Assembly (NCBI GenBank): GCA_036244855.1
Contig: BQKZ01000370.1
Span: 127,310 to 167,286 of the forward strand
Length of the DNA stretch: 39,977 bases
Direction: 5' to 3'
From: Temnopleurus reevesii
Taxonomy: Eukaryota; Echinodermata; Echinoidea; Temnopleuroida; Temnopleuridae
In this document: positions 1-11,900 of the stretch, piece after piece
Layout of the letters: every line of letters starts with the position of its first letter
How positions within the stretch are numbered: the first letter of the stretch is position 1
The notes under the pieces: model-generated
What the model saw: only the letters and a program-made list of their open reading frames with translations
Told to the model about the DNA's origin: nothing
Database searches by the model: none
Translations under genes and position numbers: made by a program

Positions 1-2849
1 TATTTAGCATAAAGCCTAGTATGAAACCTAGGCTTTTCCAACGCTCCTGTTCAGCTCATTGTGACGTCACGCTACCGCGCAGTGTTTTACCGCGTACGCG
101 TAAACAGCTTAAGGGCCCTTTTGTCGCGACGAGCCTCATTTGTAAAGAGTATGAATAACAAGGAATAGTACAAACTATATTTCCAACTAAATTAGCATAA
201 CAGCATTTTCAACTCTTCTCGCTTTTCCAGGGGGCTTAATTCAGACAAAGTCTCCTTTCTAAAGAGTGGATCTTTCCAGTGATTCATTCAAATTATGAAT
301 AATTCTGGGTATGTAAATTGATTCTAAAAAAGACGAAGGTTAAGATTTTTAAACTCCAAACTACTAGTAATGCAAATCATAGAAACCTTGGAAGATATTT
401 TTGAAAGGGGCTATTCATTCATTGCTTGAATTACCATTACAGTGTATGCTATCCATATCAATGGTAAATTTCAGCAGAAAAAAACTTAATTCGATGATAA
501 AGAGTGCATGCTATCATTTTGCAAAAATTAGGGTTCTGATTTAACGTTGAGGGCATTTATAATTTACAACTCTAGAAATAGGTTGAACAACACTAGCGGT
601 GGAACACCGAAATGGAATTAACGAGTTACACAATCGTAATCAGTTTAGTTTAAACTGGTGTAAATACATGACATTTTGATTTTATTTCCCATGTATGAAT
701 ACTTGCAGTGTGATTGTGAAGTTTTATAAAAATATATGAAATGTATTCAGGTATCTAGCTGGGAGAGGGAGGGGGTGTAAAAGGGAACAAAATATCAGAA
801 AAAAGGGGGCGAAAAATAAGTGGTTGCACCCATTGTTTCCTGTAAGGAAATATTTGAAACAGATATTTAAGGCCCAAATATATCATGCCTGCCTCTTATT
901 ATCCGATACCGAAAAAAAAATATCTGCCAAATTGTAAATATGTAAATCGCTTTTTAAAAAGTACCACTTAATTGTCGAAATAATACGCACTAAATTGATA
1001 TATTGCAAACTCAATATAATACAACGAAACAAAAACAGGAAAAAATATATAGTATTTTCAAATGATAATGGAATCCTTGAAATAGAGGGAAGAAAATAAT
1101 TTAAACCCAATGAATGCGTTTCTTTACAATGTAAACAATAAAAGTGATACGACGGGATTTAGGGGGACTTGTAGCCTCTAAAAACATCAGAATATGAAAT
1201 AGGACGTGCACAGTTAGATGACGATGTTGTCAATATTTCAGGTATTTTTTCGACATGCAGGCCCCAGTCTGCCAGTGGTGAGAGGTGCTATTTTCCCCAA
1301 TGGCGAGTGTAGTTTGACAATAAAGAGACAATGATTAATGAACTCAGGATCAACAGGATCAAGTAAAGAATATTATGGATGTATGTTTGTGTTATGGTTG
1401 CTTAGTTTTATTTTTTTGCTTGTTGTTGTTGTCATTTCTTTGCGTTCGTTTTGCTTGCTTCTTGCTTATAATATGTATCGATTGGCAGTTTTATGATGAA
1501 ATTTGTCCGTCCGCTACTTTCTAAATTCCAAAGTTAATGTTTAAATTTTATGTTAATATTTTTAGCCCTTTTTTTCTGACATTTTTTAGAATCCAATCGT
1601 TACGCAAGTCTCAAATTTGTGTAATCTTAAGAGAAGCTAGCTCAAAATTTGAAGCCACATAATTATATCTCTGAGCCTGATGAGAAGTTCGCTGCAAAGC
1701 ATACAAGTAGGGGCATTTTGATTCCAATGATCGGCAATTTGCGATAGAAAATACACAAAAAATGCACAATTTGACTTTATTTAAAATCAAATGGCCAAGA
1801 AACCTCTTGAACACACTCAACATAGTAACTAATTTATATTCTCGCCTTTGGTCTATTTGTTAAAAGGATCATGTTGTTTGACCAGCCACTGAAGATTCCG
1901 AATGAAATCGAAAAGATTATACACCCAGACAGCCGCGTTCCTAGACAAGGCAAACGGGTGGTAATTTAACACCGACTCAATGTTCACAATTGGCGACACC
2001 AGAAAAGAGATTTAGAACTATTATTTATTAATGAATCAGATATTGTTTTCTTATAGCGAACTTCAATTGAATTGCTTTCACAATGTACATGATGTAATAC
2101 GTGATGTATTTAACGTCATTGTGTGGAATCATTACGAATTGCCAATTTAAGGATTGTTGTAAACTACGGTGTAGCAGTGAGAATCTTTACACAGCACAAG
2201 GAGGTTATTACAATTTCAGATCCAGCACGGCCGTGTTTGGATTGAACTAGTTTGAATTGTTGAATAACCGTTTGAAAAGGTTGTAATCCCTTTAGCATTT
2301 TATATTTCAATTAAACATTCTAGATTTTAGAGAATATCTTGGAGAATATGAAATTTCATTGTAAGTAAACCAAAAAGGGTTCAAAGATGGCGTCATTATA
2401 TACCCTGCGATATGGGCTTGCCAAGAAAAGTTGGTTGAACAGCTTACTTAAAAAAGATATGATGTAGCCTATACTGGTGTTGTTTCATAAAGATGTTCGT
2501 AGAGGCACACATGACTCTACACGCTCAACAAAAAAAGTTACATAAAGGGTGCGAACTATCGCAAAAAGAAGCGATCTGCAGCAAAACTTATATTATCAGC
2601 CTCAAGCAGACACTATGGAGTCCTTGTTTTAATGTCGCCATCGTTTTGAACTGGAGTTTGGCATGATCGGGACAGGAGTTCGGGTAATATGTCATAGAAT
2701 CAAGCGATCCACATGTTTAAAGGCCCGAGTTGAAAGCTCTGAGCACTCGGGAGAATGAAAAAAAATCATACCTTTTTGTGGATCAATTTTAATTCTACAT
2801 AAATGGTGCAATATTGCAAACCAAAAAGGTGCTTCCATTTTATCATTCT

Positions 2850-2960
2850 GTTTGTATTTTCATTTCATTTTCATTTTTTTCATTTTATTTTATTTATTTC
2901 GTTTCAAACAAAATACATATCAATACAGTATGACAAAACAGATGTAATATACATAAATCA
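2850..2960 (-). mobile_element. Possible 3' tail of a retroelement (minus strand)
   Basis: Read on the minus strand the segment ends in GAAATAAATAAAATAAAATG after an AT-rich stretch, the form of a non-LTR retroelement 3' end with a polyadenylation-like signal and simple-repeat tail. No coding part remains. Simple AT-rich repeat is the alternative. Confidence 0.28.
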
Positions 2961-3953
2961 AGATTTATACGCATAATTCCTTTCCTGCACTCAATGACCT
3001 TCTATGTCGCTCAGTTAGCACCTGAGAAAGGGTCACCAGCCGTGCGTAGAGTCATGAAGACATCTACGAACAGAACATCCTAATAAAACAGGTACCTGGA
3101 ATGCACATCTCCCCTAATCATGTCTGCGGATGGCGATTCAATACATTTCATTATGTCCATGAATCCATTCAATGTCTGGCGTAAATCATTGCAATATGAA
3201 ATGTCCTTGATGACATAAACGAACCCGAAGAAATTTGCTGAGGCATTTAAAAGGGCTGGGGTATGCGAGGTTAAATTTTATATGATTATTTCGCCTCACT
3301 AAGCATAACCAAGCAAAGAAAAATGAATGGGATTGCTTATATTGCCGACAAATTAAGGCTGGCAAATATTACGGAGGATTACTTCTTGTGTTAGGTAAAA
3401 AGATATTGCATAATTGAACAATAACGGAGGGAAATGAACAACGCATATTTTAACGCAAAACATTTGACGGGGGGGGGGGAATAAACAATTTGTTTAGAAA
3501 GAATCTAATATTCAATTTATACTAAGTGATATTTTAAGATATATAGATAGTTCTAATCTGCTTTGTTGATTTAAAATTATATAAACATAACAAAAACGTT
3601 ACTCCTCTACTTAAAAATACGGGAGAAGAACTTATTAACCGGGGAGTATATTATGATACATTAATCTTCAAACAAAAGTAACCGTTGGAATATTTTTATA
3701 TTTGCACAATGTAGTGTGGGATATATTACAAGAAATAGTCATGAAAGGACTAATCAAGGGCTTTAAAATATAAAAGTCACAACGTTCTGAATAGACTTAA
3801 CTAACTCGTCCTCAGGGGAAGAAATCACAAGCGGTATATAGGAGAGCCTCGATTGAGAACACGAGCGCTGGCAGTTTGTCTTCAAACAATAGTAAATTAA
3901 TTTGACGGGGGGGGGGGGGGGGGGGTACGCGGCCCAATAAAGTTTGTCTAATC

Positions 3954-4072
3954 CTTAAAAGATCAATTCTGATAAATCCTTAAAAGATCAATTCTGATAA
4001 ATCTATATAATAATAATGATTTACTGTAGATGATTCTGTTGATGATTCTGTTGATGATACTGTTGAGGTTTC
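3954..4072. repeat. Two adjacent short tandem repeats
   Basis: A unit of about 25 bp (CCTTAAAAGATCAATTCTGA...) occurs twice in a row at about 3954-4003, followed at 4029-4064 by three copies of a 12-bp unit (GATGATTCTGTT and variants). The second repeat is in frame with an open stretch and would encode DDSV repeats. Confidence 0.6.
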
Positions 4073-6849
4073 AACTGCATACACTCTTAAAGATGTAAGG
4101 CAAATTGTACACGATTATGGACATCATGTTGTCCACAGAACTATTTGTTCAACCGATGTTATTATTTTGCTCGTGATTATTACAATTCGCTCTAGCTGGT
4201 GCCAATTAAACGAAACTGTTTTGGCTATCCTCTTCTTGCTAAAACGTTAAATATTCTTCTGCAATCCTCCTAGAATAGACACAAACGTTAAAATGTCTAT
4301 GTTCAGAGGATGGTACAAGAAGTTAAGACGTCTGATAAAAAAGAGGATGGTTATGACCATTTCGTGCAATCGGCCACTGGATTGTGCAAAAAATACAAAG
4401 AAGTTGATATTTTGTAACACATTTTTGTGAGGACAGCAAGTTACCTGATGACTTTCGAAGAGTGTACATGCTCGTTTCTTGAAATGGAAGAAGAAAAATA
4501 GAATCCCCTTTTCACTTCCCATTTCGTTAATTTGCATTTACTTTTTATGACTCCATTGTTCGATATCAATAGCCAAGATAAGAACCAGCTCTGTCAGGCG
4601 AGATAGGACGTGATTTCATGAATACAAATAAAGATTAAAGACGGAAAATAAGATTGGATTTCAATTGCTGTCCAAATCTCAGAGGGAGGTTGAGATTTAA
4701 CTCCGATTATCACACCATTTTTGTTATTTCTAGCCATTGAATTCGAATGAATAACACACCTTTGAAGGTTTGTTCGGGCAGTGACTCTTCTTAATGTTGC
4801 GTGACATCAGATCTAATTTAAAAGTGATGGCTTGTAATTATAATTCACTTTTCCAAGTAGGGAATATTGCACACAGGGGACCCTATAGGTTTGTAAAAGA
4901 CAGAATTGATTTGACCAGTCAGTCAGATTCCAGCGGGTGATCACTTCCTTTTGATGGACGAGCTGAATGTCGACTATCCGCCGTATTTTGAAATTGTCAC
5001 AAATTTTGTAACACTAAAAGATCTTGATCTATCTATTTTGGGAAATGATGTATATCATATGCATTAATACCAAATACAAATTTTGTGACTTTTGATCCGA
5101 GCTGAGTTTGATATTAAAATAGATTGAGGCAAAAACCAAGAATGATTGATCCATCACACTTTACAAAAAGAAATGTGTTATAATGTGACAGAAAGTAAAT
5201 CATTAATGAATAGTATATCAAAAGGTCTCGCTAGTGAATGTAATGAATTAGTTTAAGCACAATTAGGTGAACAGTGTTTCTTGTAACAAATGGAATTTCC
5301 CCCAACGAAATATGGTTTCAAACGATACAAGCCAGTTCTATGTAAACAAGACATAAGTTTACAACTCTGTATGCTCCAGAATTGTGATTATTGAGAGGAA
5401 GTATAAGCATAGTAAGCATGGTAGTGCAATATAAGACTCCATCCTGTTAACACCACACCAGAAATGACACACTGTCATTATAGGTAATACTGGCTCTTCA
5501 AATGCAAAAGTTCTAACCGTTTCGGAAGGTGTATTTTGAATTGAGTTACAAGTGAATGGCCGAGAACGTGTTTATTATTAGAATGTTCGCTCTCACTTTT
5601 TTCAGCTGTTGCAATATTCACATTCTAATTTTGACACCATGCGTATTTTGGGACGGTTGGGATATCTGAAAAATGTTATGCTGCTCATTTCATGATTATT
5701 TATTTTTTTACATTCGGATCGTAGCTTAAAAATATGCTGACTCATACTGTCTTAGGCATTACATGAACCGAGAATCGAGTATTTTGGCGATCTCATTTAT
5801 CACCTCTAGATTATAGATAACACATCAATCATCACATCATCACACCTCACGAATTTATCCTCCGCAAACCATCACGTACCAATGAACGGTGTTAGAAGGA
5901 ACTCAATAGCCCAGTAGGGCACTCTCACTCATTTAAGTGCTTCTCCTTGGCTATTCAAATCGGGGGGAAACTACAAAGTCTTCTTTGGTAATCCTTTGTT
6001 GGGGAGTAAAAACGAAACCAGTGCTTCTTTTCTTCTCCCCTTTCTGCCATCTCCTCTCCCGTCCATTGACTGATGTTCTTAATTCATTGAGGAGGTTGAT
6101 AAATCACCATGTTGATGTCTAGGCATGTACATGGGACGGATGGGGGTATTGTTCGGCCATTGTGCGCCGGACAAGCCCCGGCGGCGGATTCCTTTTAAGT
6201 CGCTCCATTACTGCACGCCCTATCTACATGAATGATGTTTGTCAGGACACTGCCAACTCGGGTTTTGTTCGCGGTGCTCCAGTTTTAATAAGACCATGGT
6301 TCTGTGCCTGTTGATGTTTTCAGATTTCTGCCTTTTATGATTTAATGACCAATAGGATCCCGTCTGTTTGAACAGTCTTTTTGGTGAGCTTTGCATTCTT
6401 TTATTCTGTTAGGAAGCTGTCTGGGTTATAGCTTGTGGCTAAATACAGATATACACGAAAGTTAATATGAAGTGGTGACATTCGTGAAAACTATTAACTT
6501 TATGCTGACTGCATGGCATTTTAAACACCGAATAAAAATGAGGAACTAATTTGGGTAAGTATGAAGACTCTGAGAAGTATATTTAGAAAAGATTTTTCGT
6601 ATGTATCGTATTCATGAGTTCTATTTTGCTCTTCGTAATGCGCGTTTGATTTCGTGCATCATGCTTTTTATATTTGATATTTTGCTTCAGGTATTTAAAG
6701 TATTCCCCAGTTAATTTAAAAGTATTTAAAAAAGAATTACAATTTCGTGAATTTGATTTCGCGCAGAATCCGTTTGGTTTGTATGTGATTGTGGTGAACT
6801 TGGATGATCGAATCGTTTAATCGTTCGAGAACAGGAGGAAATTGGCTGA

Positions 6850-7130
6850 TTTGTTTGTTTGTTTTATTTCCGCCATAAAAAGATAACACAAAAAATACGA
6901 AAAAAAGAGGAAAATATATACAACATACAAAAGAAAGTAAAGATTATATATACATCATAAGAAAAATTACAAGAATTACTCGATTAAAAAAAGCATGGCA
7001 AGCAGAAAAATTATAACATATATATATAAATAAAAGAAGTTAAAAAGAAGAGAGCGGAGAGAGACGGATGGACAGCCCAATATCAGCTGCAATTAATAAG
7101 TGCAGCTGGTCTTCCTTGGGGACCAGAAAC
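6850..7130 (-). mobile_element. 3' end of a non-LTR retroelement (minus strand)
   Basis: On the minus strand two consecutive hairpins (CTGGTC...GACCAG and CAGCTGCA...TGCAGCTG, within 7084-7126 on the plus strand) are followed by an AT-rich stretch ending in AATAAAACAAACAAACAAA. Hairpins plus an A-rich repeated tail fit the 3' UTR of a LINE-type element. No reverse transcriptase is visible, so it would be a 5'-truncated copy. Confidence 0.42.
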
Positions 7131-8644
7131 AGAAAGTATGAGCAAAAGAAAGAGGAAATAAAATTATTTTATCCTAGACAATCCCAACCACACTACCAAC
7201 CCCCTGAGAAACCCAAAATGTTAGATGAAGAATCTATTTATGTTTTCATAGTTCATACTTTAATGTTCAGGACACTTATTATGTTTAAAATTCAAAACAC
7301 ACTATATAGGAAGGTATTCAGTACTTCTTGATTGTATTAATATTAGGAAAATTTATGTCACGACTAGGCTTACATTGTTTTGTCTATATAAACATGATAA
7401 TAATTTTCTTCAGGAGCGTATAATATCGAATCTTGGTATAATGCAGAAATTTAAGTTCAGACAAAATAATCTAGTGCACTGCGGGATGTCTGCGAAAATA
7501 GATACGTCACAAACCTGTAACGTATATGTATAAGAATTAGTAACATTTCACGGGCAAATTTTCAATATAGATTTTTATAGATTTTAACCAAGTTGTGTTA
7601 AATCTTGTAAAGTGTTGAAAAATATTTCATAAGTGTGCAGATTTAATAATACTTCTTATAATGATTGGATGGCACACTCTTCTGTGATCTGAGTGATCTG
7701 GAAGTAGTAAAAATATTAAATAAATATTTTCTCATGTGTCCAATGACTTTAAATAAGACATTAATGATCATGCAGGCATGAGAGTTCAAACAGAATAAAA
7801 TATTCTAATTACAATTGTCGATTCATTTTGTGGAATAGGAGATAATCAATCAGGTGATACGCCATTACTTGGAGAATTGTGAACATTTAAGATCCTGTTT
7901 CGTTTTAATCTTGCCGAAATTTAAACCACGTTCAAAGTAAAATTAGATGTTATCTGTGCACAGTTGTCATCGAAAGAAGAATACTCTCTGCAATTTGTGC
8001 AGAGGAACAAATGATTTGGACAAAGTAAACAATGTCTTTTGAGGCTTTCATCAGAGCTAGATACACAACATAAGAACTAGCATTCCCTCTTATTCTGTGT
8101 GAATAAATGATGAATTTATTTTCTTTTGTGATCAGAAATGGGAAAGCTTGACTGAATCCGTACTTCGTGCGCACTATCTCCGTGGTATCTTTCCAAATGT
8201 GGTGGAGAATACATCTGAAAAGGATTGACATATGTTAATTCATGAATTAACATAGGGTAGAGAAAAAGTTCCTCATTTTTCCGTACTGTTACCCAAGAAC
8301 CTCAAGATTTGCCGTCACGTCCTTACAGCAGTGTACAGGGGAACTTCACCCAGATATTGATGTGCTCTTAGTGGATGGAGAAAAATCCAATGAACAAACT
8401 GTGAAAATTCGAGCAAACTCCGCTAATCCATTCAAAAGATATCAATTTTGAAAGTTTCCATTTCCACTCCACATTGGCTCCTTATATTAACAATCTACAG
8501 TCATAAAATGGCTACCAACGTGGAGGACTGTGAGCACATCGATACCTTGGGTGAAGTTCCACTTTCAGTCTCTACACGAAACCATTCGCGGCAAGCGTGA
8601 GGTTGTGCATCTCACCATTCATTATTTCTTTCTCCATCTACAGA

Positions 8645-8852
8645 ATGAACCCGATGAGCCCGTCGTTATCGCTCGTCATCACGTACATTCTGGTCGTCAT
8701 CGCTCTGGTGATCGAGGAAAGCAACCCGTGCTATGAAGGCGAGGTGCAACTCAGTGACGATACTGGGCAGCTCTACGTGATCGCCTCGCCATACTTTCCC
8801 GACGTCTACCCGCATAACCTCGACTGTGTATATCATGTGGTTGCCCCAGAAG
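8645..8852 (+). CDS. Exon 1: signal peptide and first half of CUB1
   Basis: Starts [19 protein letters not shown], a hydrophobic signal peptide ending near residue 23, then CYEGE, the first CUB cysteine, and the C2 motif LDCVYHV. I chose ATG 8645 because the hydrophobic core follows at once. The pyrimidine-rich tract ending in CTACAG just before 8644 looks like a splice acceptor, so an untranslated 5' exon probably lies upstream; an unspliced start is the alternative. The exon ends in phase 1 at AG|GTAATT, 15 bp before a 41-nt T run. Confidence 0.82.
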
Positions 8853-8864
8853 GTAATTATATTG

Positions 8865-8913
<49 letters not shown>

Positions 8914-11900
8914 AGTGGAAAGTTCCTTGAAAGTGTCTTGTCCGTTACGCCAATGCCGCGCGAATCTCTGTAGAACCCCAGAAAGTAAAATGATCAGCAT
9001 ATCAAAATAAAGAATTGTAAAAATCAGTTGAGTAATAATTAAATCAGACTGATCTATCTCTTGTAAATTACTTTTTGCTCTGCAAAGTGGCAAAACGCTG
9101 ATGACATCATACATGATCAGTTTTCCTTTCACATTTTGAATGAATTTCATCAAATCTGTCGATAGTTAAATATTTTCTAAACATTTAACCTAGATAATGT
9201 AGTATGTGTTGAGGAAAATGACTTTCTGTATAATATACTCTGTTGAATGGTATAAAGAGTCCCTAACTTTTTTTTTAGAAAATTTAGAAAATGCTATATT
9301 TTATGCATGCCATATGAAAGGAGAGCTGACCACATGTTATCAGTGACTGAGTATCATCGAACGTACGAGTAAATACAAAAACTTAGAATGTTTTGCACTC
9401 ACTGTCACTAAACATCTCACCGCCCTTTCTACAAGTATAACATCTACATTTTGATACGACCCCCACCCCTATATCCCTCAGATCGGCGGGTCCGAATCTT
9501 CTTCACCTCGTTTACCCTGGAGAACCCAAACGATTTGAGTGTGTGTAACTTCGACTACCTCGCAATGTATGATGGCGGCTTCGACGCAGCTCCTAGCCTG
9601 GGGAGCTTCTGCGGACCGCAGAATCCACCGGTTACTATCACGTCCGCAAACCAACTCTACGTACTCTTCCACACGGACTCGTCCATTCAGAAAACGGGGT
9701 TTCGCGCAGAGATCACCCATGTGCCTTTGGATTATGTTGGTAAGTTTGGAAAGGTGCAGTTGAAACCAATTACAAACGAATTTGTTGATCTTCCAAAGCG
9801 CGTGTCAAACCCTAAAGTGGGCAAACTGAATCAAGTAAGTTGTTCCGGCCAATTTCAATCTGTTCTCAAGCGATTTAACGATTATATCACTTTTTTTTAA
9901 CCCAAATCACGTACGCATCCTATGCATTCTGCGTACGTGCTCCAAATGCATTTTTTAAACAACAGGGAAAACCTATAATTATGCAAACTATTCGTATTCT
10001 CATTATGGGCGCGGTGCTGACAATCTTTAATTCACTCTTTGTTCAATGAGATTTTTTTTAAATTGTGCCCCTTTCAGCGATTCTGGCACCCTTCCCAGCA
10101 GATTTGGCACCCCCGGTGTTTAGGCTTGGTTGACAAGAAGGAAATTAAGGTCATCACCTCCTTGGAAGTCCCTCTCAGCAATTTTGGGGCCCCTTTTACT
10201 TCAAATTTGTGGCCCCCGTAGCTCTGACCCCCATGTTGCGTGCTTGTGTTTTAGGGGGCTGCGGCCTACGTGCCCCATTTCCTAAGCATATAGGCTACTT
10301 GCCTGGATTTGAATCCAGAAACTCCAACAGGACACCACTGCTTTACCACTTAAGCACTGTAATCCGAATCGTTTGTGTTACGATGTGTTATCTCTGGTGT
10401 CATATTGAGATTGATTTTTTGTTAATTACTTTCAGAAACTGTACCAACTCCAGAACCATACATTGATGAGACTTTGAAAAATATATATGGTGTTACATTC
10501 CTAAATAATTTATTATTTTCTCTTTCAGAACCTGTACCTACCCCAGCACACGGTTCCTGCTATTACACCTACACGGAGGAGCATGGTGTCTTTTACTCTC
10601 CAAACTTTCCTGACTACTATGGTGTCGATCTCCAGTGTACATACATTGTAACCAGCGATAAGGTGGACAACCACATATTGGTAGGTATTCAAAAACCATT
10701 ATGGTGTTACTTATTTAATTCTACTGCTAATAGATCAAATCAAATCAAATCAAATCATTTTATTTTTCAATTCCTTTGATAGTTCAAATAATACAATCAT
10801 AAACAATAATGGAAATAACTAATATTACAAAAGAAATGAAAAAAAATAGAGGCCAGTAAAGAAGCGAGGCTTGTAAAGAAGGCTGGCCCCTAATAATTAC
10901 ATTAATAATTTATACATAATAAAGCATACACATAAACATAATACAGATAATTACATAATAATTACATATATACACAGAAAAGAAATGATATCAAATTCAG
11001 CGATCTCTGCAGTATATACATTGTAGATAGAACGTTAAAGTGTCATACGCAGGGCCCTCGATAGGGTAGCTGTACAAACCTTATGGATGTAAAAATAGTC
11101 AAAATGGTTCCAAACTCAACTCCTTGTCAGAAAACCATCGACACTTTGACGTAAAGGTATATTGCATTGTGACACAAATATTTCTTTTTCGAAAACTTTT
11201 GTGTATCTGCGTAGATCTGCGTTTGTACAGCCAACCTGCACGCTTTTTCCTTGAGGAACAAATTTCACTGGTTTGGCACCATCATATTATGCGTTCCGTT
11301 GCCGATCCGTTACGGATTATGTACGACGATAACTGAGACCTAACGATATCCACAGATTCATAGCGGTTAATCTTTAGTGCTTGTTTGAAAGAGGTTTAAA
11401 AGATGTTTCATTATCCAATTTTCAGCTTCGTTTTCCGTCTTTTGACTTGGAACAATCTATCAACTGCGTTTACGACTATGTGGAGATCCGTGATGGTGAC
11501 ATGGAATCGAGTGACCTACTCGGCCGATACTGTGGAGCATCTCTGGCAGAAAATACGGTAAGTACAAGGTGATTTTTTTTCTATTTCATTTCCCATATCA
11601 TGATAGCAATGTCATAAAATCATTATACGTATTACCAGTCCTAGGCAGCGTTTCACCCATACTTATGAACGACTTTATAAGCGACCTTTATAACGACTAG
11701 TTATTTCTGCTGGAGAATGGAAAATTTTACGGCTATTCCCGTGTTTCCGTCTTCCTTAGATGTTGAAACACCACCCACAAATTCTACATGCATTTCTAAA
11801 TTTTGATACTTGGTCTTTTAGTGGGGCAGATAACAGCAGAATTTGGCCATAAATGGCCGCCGCGGCTGACCTTTGACCTATTTCAGGTGGTTCCCCTTCT

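Larger units (their letters stand above)
1..8500. other. Upstream intergenic DNA, no gene recognised
   Basis: AT-rich DNA with only short open frames that lack domain-like sequence, codon bias or splice context. It holds a 9-bp-stem hairpin at 12-36 (AAAGCCTAG...CTAGGCTTT), G runs at 3470 and 3907, short direct repeats near 3955-4070, an ATG-less open frame at 4020-4249 and two retroelement-like tails (2850-2960 and 6850-7130). The promoter of the CUB gene may lie here but no motif was identified. Confidence 0.5.

Noticed and set aside
7950..8231. 93-residue minus-strand frame upstream of the CUB gene
   Set aside because: No recognisable motif, AT-rich composition like the surroundings, no supporting splice signals.
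8666..9153. Minus-strand frames with Lys runs
   Set aside because: Created by the T homopolymer next to exon 1.
10305..10365. Functional tRNA gene
   Set aside because: The boxes resemble a tRNA but I could not pair an acceptor stem; a SINE head is more likely.
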